Assembly: GCF_009796765.1 (NCBI RefSeq)
Contig: NZ_CP047023.1
Location: forward strand, 1,099,501-1,163,500
Source of the DNA: Paraglaciecola sp. L3A3
GTDB taxonomy: Bacteria; Pseudomonadota; Gammaproteobacteria; Enterobacterales; Alteromonadaceae
DNA: 64,000 nt
Direction of reading: 5' to 3'
A program made the translations under genes and the position numbers. The notes under the pieces were generated by a model, which was not told the origin of the DNA, did not search any database, and saw nothing but the letters and a program-made list of their open reading frames with translations. Positions 14,576 to 24,758 of the stretch are shown here, piece by piece (positions within the stretch are counted from its first letter, which is position 1; every line of letters begins with the position of its first letter).

Positions 14576-17278
14576 TTAGTCTGTATAAATACCGACACTT
14601 TCAAATATTTCAGCGAAGTGCTTTTGACCATTTTTAAAGGAATATTTTTCGTTGACTAATATTTGTTCATTTTCAGCAAATTTATGCCAAGTTACTTCAT
14701 CGTCATACAAGTCAGATATCCTAGTCACCCATTCTTCTGGTGAGTTAGCAATATAGCAAGAAACTGCGTGAGTAAGTCCAGTGCCTTCTGCTGCTATATC
14801 TGTGAGTACGCAAGGTACATTATAAGCCATAGCTTCTAAAACCTTACCTTTAATACCTGCACCAGACAGTAGAGGAGCGACAAATACTCTATGATTCTGA
14901 TATACATCATCTAATGATTCTGCAAAGCCTATCATTTTCATATTGTCAGACTCTAGTTGCTTTAACTCCTCAGGCATTTTGCTGCCATAGACATATAATA
15001 TTATCTCAGGCCTTTTCTGTTGTAGCAAAGGCATTACTTCATCCGCCAGATATTTTACCGACTCAACGTTTGGGGTATGTCCAAATCCACCAAGAAAAGC
15101 GATACCTTCTCGCTCTTTTACAGACTTCATTGATAATTTAGGAGTCAATACCCAAGGAGTGATATGAATTTTTTGTGTTTCTAAAATATGGGATGTTATT
15201 ACCGTTTTTTCTGCGGCGCTGTAGCAAAGTACGGCATCTGCTTTTTTACATATATCTAACTCATGCTGCATTGTCTGTAATGCTTGTTCTACACCAGCTT
15301 CATCCTTAGTCCCTTGCAGTGCGGTTCTTAGTTCTCGTAAGAAATGTAGATCGGCATTGTTAAACAAAACGGGAATCGTGGGTTTGAGTTCTTTAACTCT
15401 ATTAATTACTTTTTCCGCCACGTAGTAACGAGTAATATAAACGGCATCCATTTCATGGATTCGCCTGGTCAATATTTGTTCTATAGACATATAAAATGGT
15501 GCATAAAGTACTTCTACACCCATTCTTTGTAGTTCTATAGTCGACTCGCCTAAGTGGGCTAAGTTATCGGCAGCAAATGTAACTTTGAAGCCTAACGATT
15601 GCATCAGTTTAATTTCTTGAATTGCCGCGTAAGATCCAGCATCTCTTGATGGAACAGGCATAGTGTAGTCAAAAACTAATACTCGTTTTTCTACATCCCT
15701 GTCTTTCGATAATTGCAAGTTTTCAAGACTTTCTTTCCCATTATGCTTCACCGCGCTGGCCCACTTTTTGGCAAACTTAGTTGCATTAATCACTTGATTT
15801 TTCTTAACACCTTGGGTGATATCTCTACCATGTGTCATACCTTCAAAATGGAATACTTCTGAATGTGGTACATATAGTGTCTTATAACCTGCTTGGCGAA
15901 CTTTAAAAGCAATGTCGACATCCTCAAAGTAAGCTGGTGCAAGGTATTCGCTGAAACCTTGTACCTCTTCCCACACCGTTTTTTTTATGCAAAGGGAGGC
16001 TCCGCTGACATAATCTACAGAGCGAACATAACTATATTCAGGGCGGTTAGGGTTGTCTGAGTGACCGACATTCCAGGGATTGCAGTTGTCCCAAATTATA
16101 CCTCCAGCTTCTTGTAAACTGCCATCTTCATTGAGTAGTTTACTGCCAACAAGGCCAACACTTTCATCTTCAGCTACAGATATCAGTTCTTCAAGCCAGT
16201 GAGATGTTACTTCGGTATCATTATTCAAAAATAGCAAGTATTTGCCTGTTGCAAATTTTGCAGCTTGGTTACAATTACGTAAGAACATTAAGTTCTCATC
16301 TGTACTGACCAATTTGAGGTTTTTAATAATCGAATCAGCTTCTTTTGTTGTATCTGTAGATAGATCATCTGCCAAAATGACTTCGTATGGAGTGTTGTCA
16401 AAAGCTAATATAATTGAAGCAATACAGTGGTAGGTTAACTCGAACTTGTTGTGCGCAGGGATAATAATACTAACAACTGGTGTTGTGTGTTTTGGTATTG
16501 TAAGTTGAGGGTATTTTTTTCTGTTGTGCCAAGATTCTACCAGCACAGAATGAGCAGTACTTATGTTCTTAATTTCATCAGTGTCGAGTTGTTGTGCCAA
16601 TTGATAGTTCAAAGATGCGTAGCGAAAACTTGCTTGAGCATTATTGCTCATTAGCCTCGAAAACTTAGGTGCATTTTGTACATGTTCTAGAGGAGTGATT
16701 AATGGTTTAAAGTTGACTGCACCATGCCATAAACTGTCGCTGTTACCCTCTAAATTTATCGATATAAGGTGTTCGTTGCCATCCATTAAACTAATTGGGG
16801 CTGCTATGATAACAGGATAGCTGCCAGGTCTAATTTCAATATTTTGATAATAACTTTGTTTTCCTTTTTCGGATAATTCAAATCGAAAATGACCTTGTTT
16901 TTTTGTTGAATTCATTGTGAAATGCAAATGTACTGGATCTTGTCTTACAAATGTAATGTCAAACTCTGGAGCAGGGCGATTAATCTTAAATGTATTCCCT
17001 TGGGAGAAGCCTCCATCCATATCTCTAAGGCGAACATTTAATTCGCCAAAACCAATAAGTCCACTCTCAATAAACACTTTAAATGCATTAATTCCGTCGC
17101 CAAAACCCGCTTCAAGTAAATCACGTCTGAATATATCAGCTATTCCTGTAGCAATTACTCGCTTGTTAACTTCTACCTCAAATTTTGATTGACCAACTGG
17201 ATTAGATTCGTCATAAAACCAACCGTATAAATAACCTGATTCATATTTTTCAATCGTAAATTTGGTGGATATAGACAT
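14576..17278 (-). CDS. Two-domain glycosyltransferase (GT2 + GT4) with an N-terminal accessory module
   Basis: 900 residues from ATG 17278, chosen for the strong Shine-Dalgarno AAGGA 6 nt upstream; the longer start at 17386 lacks one. Residues ~1-105 form an accessory module (GWFYDESN ... RRDLLEAGFGDGINAFKVFI) also seen in two other glycosyltransferases of this cluster. Residues ~267-500 are GT2: VVSIIIPAHNKFELTYHCIA, LLFLNNDTEV as the DxD-like site, and EDVDIAFKVRQAGY. Residues ~545-895 are GT4: AFLGGFGHTPNVESVKYL, VAPLLSGAGIKGKVLEAMAY and the C-terminal Glu region. The enzyme probably adds two successive sugars. It is first in the leftward arm, divergent from the epimerase gene. Confidence 0.85.
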   Translation of the reverse strand: MSISTKFTIEKYESGYLYGWFYDESNPVGQSKFEVEVNKRVIATGIADIFRRDLLEAGFGDGINAFKVFIESGLIGFGELNVRLRDMDGGFSQGNTFKINRPAPEFDITFVRQDPVHLHFTMNSTKKQGHFRFELSEKGKQSYYQNIEIRPGSYPVIIAAPISLMDGNEHLISINLEGNSDSLWHGAVNFKPLITPLEHVQNAPKFSRLMSNNAQASFRYASLNYQLAQQLDTDEIKNISTAHSVLVESWHNRKKYPQLTIPKHTTPVVSIIIPAHNKFELTYHCIASIILAFDNTPYEVILADDLSTDTTKEADSIIKNLKLVSTDENLMFLRNCNQAAKFATGKYLLFLNNDTEVTSHWLEELISVAEDESVGLVGSKLLNEDGSLQEAGGIIWDNCNPWNVGHSDNPNRPEYSYVRSVDYVSGASLCIKKTVWEEVQGFSEYLAPAYFEDVDIAFKVRQAGYKTLYVPHSEVFHFEGMTHGRDITQGVKKNQVINATKFAKKWASAVKHNGKESLENLQLSKDRDVEKRVLVFDYTMPVPSRDAGSYAAIQEIKLMQSLGFKVTFAADNLAHLGESTIELQRMGVEVLYAPFYMSIEQILTRRIHEMDAVYITRYYVAEKVINRVKELKPTIPVLFNNADLHFLRELRTALQGTKDEAGVEQALQTMQHELDICKKADAVLCYSAAEKTVITSHILETQKIHITPWVLTPKLSMKSVKEREGIAFLGGFGHTPNVESVKYLADEVMPLLQQKRPEIILYVYGSKMPEELKQLESDNMKMIGFAESLDDVYQNHRVFVAPLLSGAGIKGKVLEAMAYNVPCVLTDIAAEGTGLTHAVSCYIANSPEEWVTRISDLYDDEVTWHKFAENEQILVNEKYSFKNGQKHFAEIFESVGIYTD

Positions 17279-17557
17279 GTTTTTCCTTGAAATAATAATT
17301 GGCCTTTCTTCGATTGCAGAGAATTTACCATGTAAAACATGGATCCAAAAGTATATGGTTCGAAATAAAAGGGGGTTTCTATGCAACCGACTAAGTTTTA
17401 GGTGTCAATTGGATAAATTTTATTTTTGCCTGGCTCCTTTCATGTTTACTTGTTGCAGTATTAATCTAATTATCGATAAAAAATGTTTTTCCTTGTTTGA
17501 CTTAAGGAGGCTTTGTTAGAATAGTTGATTATTTTTAGTATGTCGCAAGGGATAGTT

Positions 17558-18487
17558 ATGTCGTATTTGTTGGTCGGGGGGTTTGGTTTTATAGGTAAGC
17601 ACCTCATTGAGGCAATTATCGACAGACAAGATTCTTTCACTGTTGTATCTAGAAAAGACCCTGACATGAAGTGGACTTCATATCCATATGTGCTGGATAA
17701 CACACTGGATGATAAATCTATGTCGGAGTTAGCTAAAAACCATAGTTCAGTTATATATTTAGCTTCGTCTTCCATACCTAGTACAGGTTCTTTTCTAAGA
17801 GAAATAACTGAAGGTGTGGAACCTGCAATTCAATTTATTGATCGTCTCACTGAGTTTAATCCTGACTTGAAGGTAATTTATCTCTCTAGTGGTGGGCAGA
17901 TATATGGTAACGAGTATAAAGAGCTTGTTACAGAAAGTGAGGTTTGTCGCCCTGTGAGTCCTTATGGTTACGGTAAGTTAATGGTTGAAGAGAGTTTGGC
18001 CTACCTTCATCGCACTAAAGGAACAAAAGTTGCTGCACTTAGAGTAGCTAATCCCGTTGGCCGTTGGCAGACTGGTTTACGCCAAGGATTGGTAAACGTT
18101 GTTTTTCAAGCATTAAATAGCAACAAGCCTGTTACTATTTTCGGTAACGGTAAAGAATGCAGAGATTATATTGATGCAGATGAACTTGCGCAGCTTATCT
18201 TACTTGTTGCTAATTCTGACTTTAGTTTTAAAACATGGAATGTCGGATCTGGTCAAGCAACATCGACCCTGGATTTGGTATCTAAAATTGAAAAAATTGT
18301 AGGTAAAACGGCAGTAAAAGAATTCTTACCTAGGCGTTTTGTTGACCCTGAATTCGCAGTATTAGACTGTAGTAAATTGTTTTCAGATTTAAATTGGAAA
18401 GTAACTAAAAGTATAGATGAGATTTTGATCAAAACTTTAGCTTTTAAAATGGATAATAAACATCGGAATGATGAAGAAAATCATTAA
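17558..18487 (+). CDS. NAD-dependent sugar epimerase/dehydratase (SDR family)
   Basis: 309 residues from ATG 17558, where the Rossmann start MSYLLVGGFGFIGKHLIEAI sits right at the N-terminus and AAGGGA precedes it. The motif GGFGFIG binds the dinucleotide, SSGGQIYG is the usual strand before the active site, and SPYGYGKLMVE gives the catalytic YxxxK. The C-terminal part (FGNGKECRDYIDADELAQLI, WNVGSGQATS) is typical of GalE/WcaG-like extended SDR enzymes acting on UDP- or GDP-sugars. It opens the rightward arm and probably makes a sugar donor for it. The substrate (UDP-glucose, UDP-GlcNAc or another) cannot be fixed from sequence. Confidence 0.8.
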   Translation: MSYLLVGGFGFIGKHLIEAIIDRQDSFTVVSRKDPDMKWTSYPYVLDNTLDDKSMSELAKNHSSVIYLASSSIPSTGSFLREITEGVEPAIQFIDRLTEFNPDLKVIYLSSGGQIYGNEYKELVTESEVCRPVSPYGYGKLMVEESLAYLHRTKGTKVAALRVANPVGRWQTGLRQGLVNVVFQALNSNKPVTIFGNGKECRDYIDADELAQLILLVANSDFSFKTWNVGSGQATSTLDLVSKIEKIVGKTAVKEFLPRRFVDPEFAVLDCSKLFSDLNWKVTKSIDEILIKTLAFKMDNKHRNDEENH

Positions 18488-18530
18488 AAAATTTAGTACA
18501 AAGCTAAATGAGATTAATAAGGACACGAAG

Positions 18531-19283
18531 ATGGAAATGATAATTACTGGGCATTCTCACTGTTTTTGCATGGGAGTCAATCCGTCTGGTGCCATGAGGT
18601 TAGAAGCCATTCAAAATGATGTGCCAGGTGTTTATGGCGTGATGGGAGCTTGGAATGGCTCTAGAGATGATGCTTATTGGGAGTTTGTCGCTAAACATGC
18701 AAAAAATCGATGTGTAGTGATTTCATGGGCTGGTAATCAGCACAATTCAGGTTTTATTTTTTCTAATGAAGAGACTTTCGATTTTGTGCTGAATGCTAAA
18801 GACTGCAATCCTTTAATGGTAAATAAAACTATTATTCCTAAACGTGTTTTGGTTGAGCACTTTCAACCCTCTTTAGGCGGCTTGGCAAAAGCCATCGCAA
18901 TCCTAAAAAAAGGCTCACCTAGAGATATCATTCTTCTAGAAACGCCTCGCCCCAAAGGTGATGGTGATTTTATATTACCCTTTATTAAATCGTCAAAACA
19001 CTTCACTGATCTTGCCGCTCAATTGGGAATTGATATAGATTCTCTAGCAATCTCATCCTTGGCTTTCCGTTTGAAGTTATGGAAATTGGTACAGGAACTT
19101 TTAGTTAGTGAAGCCAAAGCTAATGGTGTGAAATATTTATCGATGCCTGTAGCTCTACAATCGGATCTGGGAGGCCTACGAAAAGAATTTTGGGCTAACG
19201 ACGTTACCCATGCTAACGCTAATTTTGGAAATGCAGTTATCAAACACCTCGCAAATACGGTCTTTAAAGGAGGAGCATCATAA
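18531..19283 (+). CDS. Possible SGNH-hydrolase-like protein of the glycan cluster
   Basis: About 250 residues from ATG 18531, which has AAGGA 7 nt upstream; the longer frame from 18468 overlaps the epimerase gene. The start EMIITGHSHCFCMG resembles the first block of SGNH/GDSL enzymes (a strand then G-[DNH]-S), and the end ANDVTHANANFGNAVI resembles their final D-x-x-H block. The family match is weak. The stop TAA and the next start overlap as TAATG, so translation is probably coupled to the GSCFA gene, another SGNH-like family. Together they suggest adding or removing acyl groups on the glycan. Function inferred. Confidence 0.5.
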   Translation: MEMIITGHSHCFCMGVNPSGAMRLEAIQNDVPGVYGVMGAWNGSRDDAYWEFVAKHAKNRCVVISWAGNQHNSGFIFSNEETFDFVLNAKDCNPLMVNKTIIPKRVLVEHFQPSLGGLAKAIAILKKGSPRDIILLETPRPKGDGDFILPFIKSSKHFTDLAAQLGIDIDSLAISSLAFRLKLWKLVQELLVSEAKANGVKYLSMPVALQSDLGGLRKEFWANDVTHANANFGNAVIKHLANTVFKGGAS

Positions 19284-20347
19284 TGCCACATCCATATAAA
19301 AAACTAGCAGACAAGGCTTTTTGGAAAAGAGCTGTCGCAGACGGTTGTCACCTGAATGATTTGGTCTCTCATTCTCCATTGCTCAGTGCTGGAGATAGTT
19401 TTGCTTCCGCAGGTAGTTGCTTTGCTGGGAATATAATTCCATATTTAGAAAGCGCTGGCTTTAATTATGTTCGTAAAACAGTTGTTCCTGAAGGGCTTAA
19501 GGGGATATATGAAGAGAATTTTAATTATCACACTTTTTCAGCCGCTTATGGCAATATTTATACGGCAAGGCATTTATTACAATTAATTCAACGTGCATTA
19601 GGACTATTTCAGCCTAATGAGGATCGTTGGTATATTGACCATCAAGTTGTTGATCCTTTTAGACCAGGGTTACGTTTTAATGCCAGCAATGACTTTGAGT
19701 TTGATAAATTGAATGCTCAGTATCTAGAGAGCGTGATTTCTGCTTTTAAAGAGATGGATGTGTTTGTATTTACTCTAGGCTTAACCGAAGCTTGGGTTTC
19801 TTCAATTGACGGATCTGTTTTTCCTGCTTGTCCTGGAACAATTGCTGGTAAGTATGATCAAGACAAACATTCTTTTAAAAACTTTAGTGTGGCTGAAATA
19901 TCACAAGATTTAATAGACGCTTTTTCATTGTTGAGAACTATTAACCCAAACCTAAAGGTAATTTTAACTGTTTCTCCTGTCCCTTTGGTTGCTACGGCTA
20001 CGGCTAAACACGTAGTGTCAGCTACTGTTTATAGTAAATCAGTATTAAGGGTCGCAGCAGAAGAAGTTGTGAATTTATTACCCTTTGTTTTTTATTTTCC
20101 GGCTTACGAAATTGTTACTGGTCCTCAAGCGCCAGAATCTTTCTTTGAAGCAAATCGAAGAGATGTAAGTGTGGAAGCTATTGAGGCCGTTATGGGAGCG
20201 TTGATTGCAAATTGTGAACTTGATGCTGCGGTGATTAAAAAACCAAAGCCTTCTGTGCCACCGAAACCATTACCAGATAACAAAAATTCATCATCACGTC
20301 TTGTTGATCTTGAATGCGAAGAAGCGGCTTCTGACAATGATATTTAA
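19283..20347 (+). CDS. GSCFA-domain protein
   Basis: 354 residues. It contains the naming motif of the GSCFA family in FASAGSCFAGNIIPYL (residues ~42-57), with the accompanying VFTLGLTEAW and VILTVSPVPLVAT segments. GSCFA proteins are related to SGNH/PC-esterase enzymes and are found in glycan clusters; their reaction is not well defined. ATG 19283 has a strong ribosome site (AAAGGAGGAG). The tail (~300-354) is Pro/Lys- and Asp/Glu-rich and looks disordered. It lies between the SGNH-like gene and a giant glycosyltransferase, only 12 nt from the latter. Confidence 0.8.
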   Translation: MPHPYKKLADKAFWKRAVADGCHLNDLVSHSPLLSAGDSFASAGSCFAGNIIPYLESAGFNYVRKTVVPEGLKGIYEENFNYHTFSAAYGNIYTARHLLQLIQRALGLFQPNEDRWYIDHQVVDPFRPGLRFNASNDFEFDKLNAQYLESVISAFKEMDVFVFTLGLTEAWVSSIDGSVFPACPGTIAGKYDQDKHSFKNFSVAEISQDLIDAFSLLRTINPNLKVILTVSPVPLVATATAKHVVSATVYSKSVLRVAAEEVVNLLPFVFYFPAYEIVTGPQAPESFFEANRRDVSVEAIEAVMGALIANCELDAAVIKKPKPSVPPKPLPDNKNSSSRLVDLECEEAASDNDI

Positions 20348-20359
20348 GAGTAAAGTGTT

Positions 20360-23300
20360 TTGAAAAAAGAAAAAAATAGTGAAGACACAATGTTTAAATT
20401 AAATAAACAAGAACTGAATGAATATGGAGTTATTCGTTCGACTAAGGTTAATTGGAAAAAATACAAAAAACTGAACGGCTTGCAAGGCGATGTTGATCCC
20501 GTATTTCATTTGGTTAAACATGGCAGAACCGAGAATATCTTAATACCAGGTTTTTTTAAAACCGCTGAATATATTGCATTGAATGACGATGTGTTTCAAA
20601 AGAATTTGCACCCGCTTGTCCATTATATCACTCAAAAGAGTAATAAAAATAAAACACATGTGCCTTCTCTGTTTAATAAAAACGGAAAAAAGCTGCTTGA
20701 TTCGTGTGCCAATAGTGGCGATAAGAGCTTTTCATTTAGTCGCCAAGAACTCGAAGATTTTTTTACAATTTATACGGCGCAAATACCTTGGGCTCACTTT
20801 ATTGATAAAAATGGCGAAAAAGACCAATTAGACCGCATTATTTGCGCCACAAAGGAGTGGAACGATCGTTCAGTGGTGATTAAAGGTTACTTCGACTCCA
20901 CTATTTATGTTGAAAGTAATAAAGATGTTGAGGCTGCCGGCGTTAATCCACTGGTTCATTTCATAAAGTATGGTTTGAAAGAGAAACGGGTAGCCAAAAA
21001 AGAATCGAGTCATAGACAATTTGAAATAGATACACTCAAAGCGCAACAAATAAATTGGAGCACCCTTAGGCAAAAATATGGTGCTGAGTTGGTATTAGAC
21101 GTTGACCCAGTTGATTATTATGTCGACTGCTGGCGATACGAAGACTTACAAATAGATGGCTTTTTTGATACTGGATTTTATTTAAAGAATTACCCAGATA
21201 TCAAAGCTATCGATATGAACCCCCTGTTTCACTTTGTCACGAGCGGCTCTAATGAAGGCAGAAAAGGCTTCCTCGATTTAGACGTATATAGAGAGTTTGG
21301 ACATCAAACCTATGATCCGGATAAGAAAACTATTGTTATCGTCAATCATGAGTCATCTGCTACAGGGGCTCCTCTAGTCGGTTTGAATTTGGGTAATTCA
21401 TTTGCTAGCTCGCATAATGTTATTCAATTTGTTATCCGCAAGAAGGGGCTCCACGAGGATTTTCTGTCTAGCAGCTTCGCGGTCTTAACAGATTTGGTAG
21501 AGTTACCCCGTTTTTTTCTCAAAGAAATAATTCAAGCGGTAGATGCCCTGTATCCAATTTCAGCGGCAGTATGTAACTCGGTAGAAACGATTGAAGTTCT
21601 TGATGTTTTTAGTGAGCTGAAAATACCAACAGTATCACTTATTCATGAGTTTTCTGACTATACTCTGCCTAAAGGTAAAGTGAGTAATGCAATTTGTTTT
21701 GCAGACAGGGCGGTCGTGCCAGCTTCTATTATAAAGAATTCTATTGTGCATGAAATTGAAACATGTTTTGGCTTAAAAACCGTACCGAATAATATTGTGA
21801 TACAACCTCAAGGGTTGTTACCGTACATTCCGACTATGTATGGTCAAAACCTCAGTGCAGATGAACTAAAACAAAAATTTGATGTTACTGATGATCAAAC
21901 CATGATTGTCGGTGCTGGGTATGTGCAAATACGCAAAGGGACAGATTGGTTTATTTCAACAGCGAGCTATCTAAATAAGAAGCAACCAGGTAAATATAAG
22001 TTTGTTTGGGCTGGTGATGGTTTTGACCCTAACCACGATTTGACGTATTCAGTGTGGCTGAACCGTCAAATTATCGAATCTGGTCTAGAAGATTGTTTTT
22101 ACTTTTTGGAGCACCAAAGAACACTTGGGAATTTGTTATCGATTACTGATGTGTTTTTGTTGACATCAAGAATGGATCCGTTTCCTAATGTGGTTATTGA
22201 TGCACTGGCTGCTGGGGTTCATGTTGCTTGTTTTGAAAATAGCACAGGGTGTGCTGAGTTTTTAGCTATTAACGAATCAAGTTCGTCTATTTGTGAGTAT
22301 GGTGACACATATGCTATGGCTCAAAAAATAGCAACCTATGCGAACGGTAAAACGTCAGAGCATCAAGTAGCGAAATCGGTTAATCAAGCTTTGGTAAAAA
22401 ACAAGCTAGACTTCAACATTTATGCTGATTTCATATTAGCTGAAATTGAAAATGCTAAAAATATAGTAGAACAACGTGATTTATATGAAAATAAAATAAA
22501 TGATGTTAAAGCGTTTGATTATCAGTATTTCGCAATATTAGATTCTCACCAGAGAGCCCTAGATCACTATATTAAATGTTCTATGAAAGGGATCCATGTT
22601 TCAAATCCCGCCCCTAATTTTCATTCAGCGGTTTGGTTGCATGATAATCCGGACGATTATTTTGGTGTGCCTTTGGCTTCAGCAATTTCGAAAGGACAAT
22701 TGGAGACACATCACAACAGAGTAATTCAGGGGCTTGATTCAGAATGTAAGTTACGAGGTGCAATTCATCTCCATCTATATTACGAAGATATGCATCCGTA
22801 CTTTATTGATAAGTTTTCGGCTCTGCCAGAGCATTTCGATCTATATATCACTATTTGTCATCAAGAATCCATAAAAAACGTTGAAACAGTATTTTCCAAT
22901 TGCAAGTTTAATAAAATTGAAGTGGTTTATACTCCCAATGTCGGTCGTGATATTATACCGTGTTTCAGTACGTTACGAGAACAGCTGTTTAACGAAAATG
23001 ACTATGATGTTATTGGGCATTTCCACAGTAAAAAATCCGTTGATAATGATCCAGGGTTCGGTGACCGATGGCTAAATTACCTTTTAGATAATTTAGTTGG
23101 GGACAAAGGGCATACGAATGAAGTTTTATCATTATTCGAAGATGAAAATTGCGGACTAGTTTTTGCCGCAGATCATCACAATGTAGGTATGGGTGACAAC
23201 AAACGTTTTGCTAATGAGTTGTGTGACGCGATGGATTTAAAACATCTGGAGCATGCTGCAAACTTTCCTTTAGGCACCATGTTTTGGGCAAGGCCACAAG

Positions 23301-23464
23301 CATTGTCTCGATTATTTATGCTCGATTTCAGCCCTTTTGTTCAGCCTGAGCCTTTGCCATATGATGGGTCTTATATGCATGCTATTGAAAGACTGATTCC
23401 TACTGTTGTCAAAGCCGAAGGATATGACATCGCTACTGTATATGCCCCAGGTACATCTTGGTGA
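20360..23464 (+). CDS. Giant glycosyltransferase: N-terminal repeats, GT4 domain, RgpF-like C-terminus
   Basis: 1034 residues from TTG 20360 (ATG at 20390 is an alternative). Residues ~40-310 hold three copies of a ~45-residue motif of the type GFFDxxxYlxxxxDVxxxxxNPLxHfxxxGxxExR, at about 43-90, 172-212 and 262-305. Residues ~320-700 are GT4-like: GAGYVQIRKGTDWF, KFVWAGDGFDPNH and FLLTSRMDPFPNVVIDALAA. Residues ~740-1030 match the RgpF (rhamnan synthesis protein F) family: AIHLHLYYEDMHPYFIDKF, VVYTPNVGRDI, DVIGHFHSKKS and GTMFWARPQAL. RgpF-type domains are linked to rhamnose-containing chains, so rhamnose transfer is plausible. No signal peptide; cytosolic or membrane-associated. Confidence 0.85.
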   Translation: MKKEKNSEDTMFKLNKQELNEYGVIRSTKVNWKKYKKLNGLQGDVDPVFHLVKHGRTENILIPGFFKTAEYIALNDDVFQKNLHPLVHYITQKSNKNKTHVPSLFNKNGKKLLDSCANSGDKSFSFSRQELEDFFTIYTAQIPWAHFIDKNGEKDQLDRIICATKEWNDRSVVIKGYFDSTIYVESNKDVEAAGVNPLVHFIKYGLKEKRVAKKESSHRQFEIDTLKAQQINWSTLRQKYGAELVLDVDPVDYYVDCWRYEDLQIDGFFDTGFYLKNYPDIKAIDMNPLFHFVTSGSNEGRKGFLDLDVYREFGHQTYDPDKKTIVIVNHESSATGAPLVGLNLGNSFASSHNVIQFVIRKKGLHEDFLSSSFAVLTDLVELPRFFLKEIIQAVDALYPISAAVCNSVETIEVLDVFSELKIPTVSLIHEFSDYTLPKGKVSNAICFADRAVVPASIIKNSIVHEIETCFGLKTVPNNIVIQPQGLLPYIPTMYGQNLSADELKQKFDVTDDQTMIVGAGYVQIRKGTDWFISTASYLNKKQPGKYKFVWAGDGFDPNHDLTYSVWLNRQIIESGLEDCFYFLEHQRTLGNLLSITDVFLLTSRMDPFPNVVIDALAAGVHVACFENSTGCAEFLAINESSSSICEYGDTYAMAQKIATYANGKTSEHQVAKSVNQALVKNKLDFNIYADFILAEIENAKNIVEQRDLYENKINDVKAFDYQYFAILDSHQRALDHYIKCSMKGIHVSNPAPNFHSAVWLHDNPDDYFGVPLASAISKGQLETHHNRVIQGLDSECKLRGAIHLHLYYEDMHPYFIDKFSALPEHFDLYITICHQESIKNVETVFSNCKFNKIEVVYTPNVGRDIIPCFSTLREQLFNENDYDVIGHFHSKKSVDNDPGFGDRWLNYLLDNLVGDKGHTNEVLSLFEDENCGLVFAADHHNVGMGDNKRFANELCDAMDLKHLEHAANFPLGTMFWARPQALSRLFMLDFSPFVQPEPLPYDGSYMHAIERLIPTVVKAEGYDIATVYAPGTSW

Positions 23465-23495
23465 AAGTAATAACCTTTATAAGAAAAGTAATAAC

Positions 23496-24752
23496 ATGAA
23501 TGAAGTTAAATTGAAATTAGCTGCTTTAATGATGCAGAAAAATGAAACCGAATTATTGGAAAAGTGGATTATTTATCATGCGGACTTATTTGGAATAGAT
23601 AACTTATACATATTTGACAATGGCAGTGACGATAAGCAGACGATTGAAATTTTGCGCCATTGGGAAAGTCAGGGCATAAGAGTTATATGGGAGTATTTAA
23701 GCAAACAAGATTTTGAGAGCAAAGGTACTATCCTTGGTGACAGAATTAAAATGCTTGAAACAAGTCATCACTATGATTGCTTTATACCTTTAGATTGTGA
23801 TGAGTTTTTAGCGGTTCGACTTAGCAATGGGGCTATTTCCTGTGAAGCGACAGATATCTGTGATGAAATCAAGCGTCATGCAGGATCTGAAGACATTCTG
23901 TTAATTGATGCCCAGTTTTTTAATTCCCCTATTAGTGAACAGTGGTTTCATCGCTTTGAAAATAGAAAGTGCTTCTTTATGAAAGGAACATTTAAGTCAA
24001 TGGACGTAGGGTTTCATTGGGGGAAAACCAAAAACTCAGAAAAAGAAGTGAAAACCAACTTAGTACAGTTTCATTTTCATTACAAACCGTTTGCCATTGC
24101 CCGCGAATACGCACGGAATAAATTAGCGTTGAGAGTGAAAAGTTTTGATAAAGATTACTTGTCAAATTACAAGGGCGCTGGCGAACATCTTGTTAAATAT
24201 TTCTTATTGTCTGAAAAACAATATTTGAAAAACGTTCTGTCAGTTCCTCATTTCTATATCAATGTGTTGTCTGAAAAGTTTGCGTCCTTGGGTATTGAGT
24301 GGCCTTATTTTCATGAAATGAAAGATTCTTTTTCAGTGCTAACACCTAACGCCGATTTTAATCAGAAAGATATTGTTCGAAAACTTCATAACGTAGCTGA
24401 TCACCGTTTTCGTGGCAGTATCGATCAAATTGTTTGTGTTGGTGAGAACATTAGAATCGATGGGTGGTGCGCCGAGATGAATACCTTACCAATTTGTCAT
24501 TTTGCTTTGGAAGGAGCGAAAGGAGAGCAGTACTTGGTAACAGGTGAAAGTGTGTTAAGGCCTGATATTGCAAGTTTACTTGGTTTTGATGATCGTAAGT
24601 TTGGTTTCGCCATAACTGTACCTATTGAAGTGCTGCATAGTTTAGGCATTTCGGAATTAATCTTATTTCCCAAATTACAAAGTGGTGAAATGGGCCCTGC
24701 GTTATCAATCAATAAAAAATATCAGAATTTTATTTCCGATGTTTTGAGTTAA
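23496..24752 (+). CDS. GT92/Glyco_tranf_2_4-like glycosyltransferase with C-terminal accessory module
   Basis: 418 residues from ATG 23496, where the family-type opening lies: KLAALMMQKNETELLEKWII, then DNLYIFDNGSDD. PLDCDEFLAV (~100) is the DxD-like site, and HFHYKPFAIAREYARNK with GAGEHLVKY are further family-like segments. Residues ~310-400 are an accessory module (IDGWCAEMNT ... LRPDIASLLGFDDRKFGFAI) that recurs in two other glycosyltransferases here, in this case at the C-terminus. The longer frame from 23406 overlaps the previous gene and is unlikely. It lies 31 nt after the RgpF-type gene and 6 nt before the next, so it is part of one operon. Confidence 0.8.
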   Translation: MNEVKLKLAALMMQKNETELLEKWIIYHADLFGIDNLYIFDNGSDDKQTIEILRHWESQGIRVIWEYLSKQDFESKGTILGDRIKMLETSHHYDCFIPLDCDEFLAVRLSNGAISCEATDICDEIKRHAGSEDILLIDAQFFNSPISEQWFHRFENRKCFFMKGTFKSMDVGFHWGKTKNSEKEVKTNLVQFHFHYKPFAIAREYARNKLALRVKSFDKDYLSNYKGAGEHLVKYFLLSEKQYLKNVLSVPHFYINVLSEKFASLGIEWPYFHEMKDSFSVLTPNADFNQKDIVRKLHNVADHRFRGSIDQIVCVGENIRIDGWCAEMNTLPICHFALEGAKGEQYLVTGESVLRPDIASLLGFDDRKFGFAITVPIEVLHSLGISELILFPKLQSGEMGPALSINKKYQNFISDVLS

Positions 24753-24758
24753 ACGTTA

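Noticed and set aside
17470..17775. 101-codon minus-strand frame across the divergent promoter region
   Set aside because: It is antisense to the start of the epimerase gene and shows no protein-like motif.
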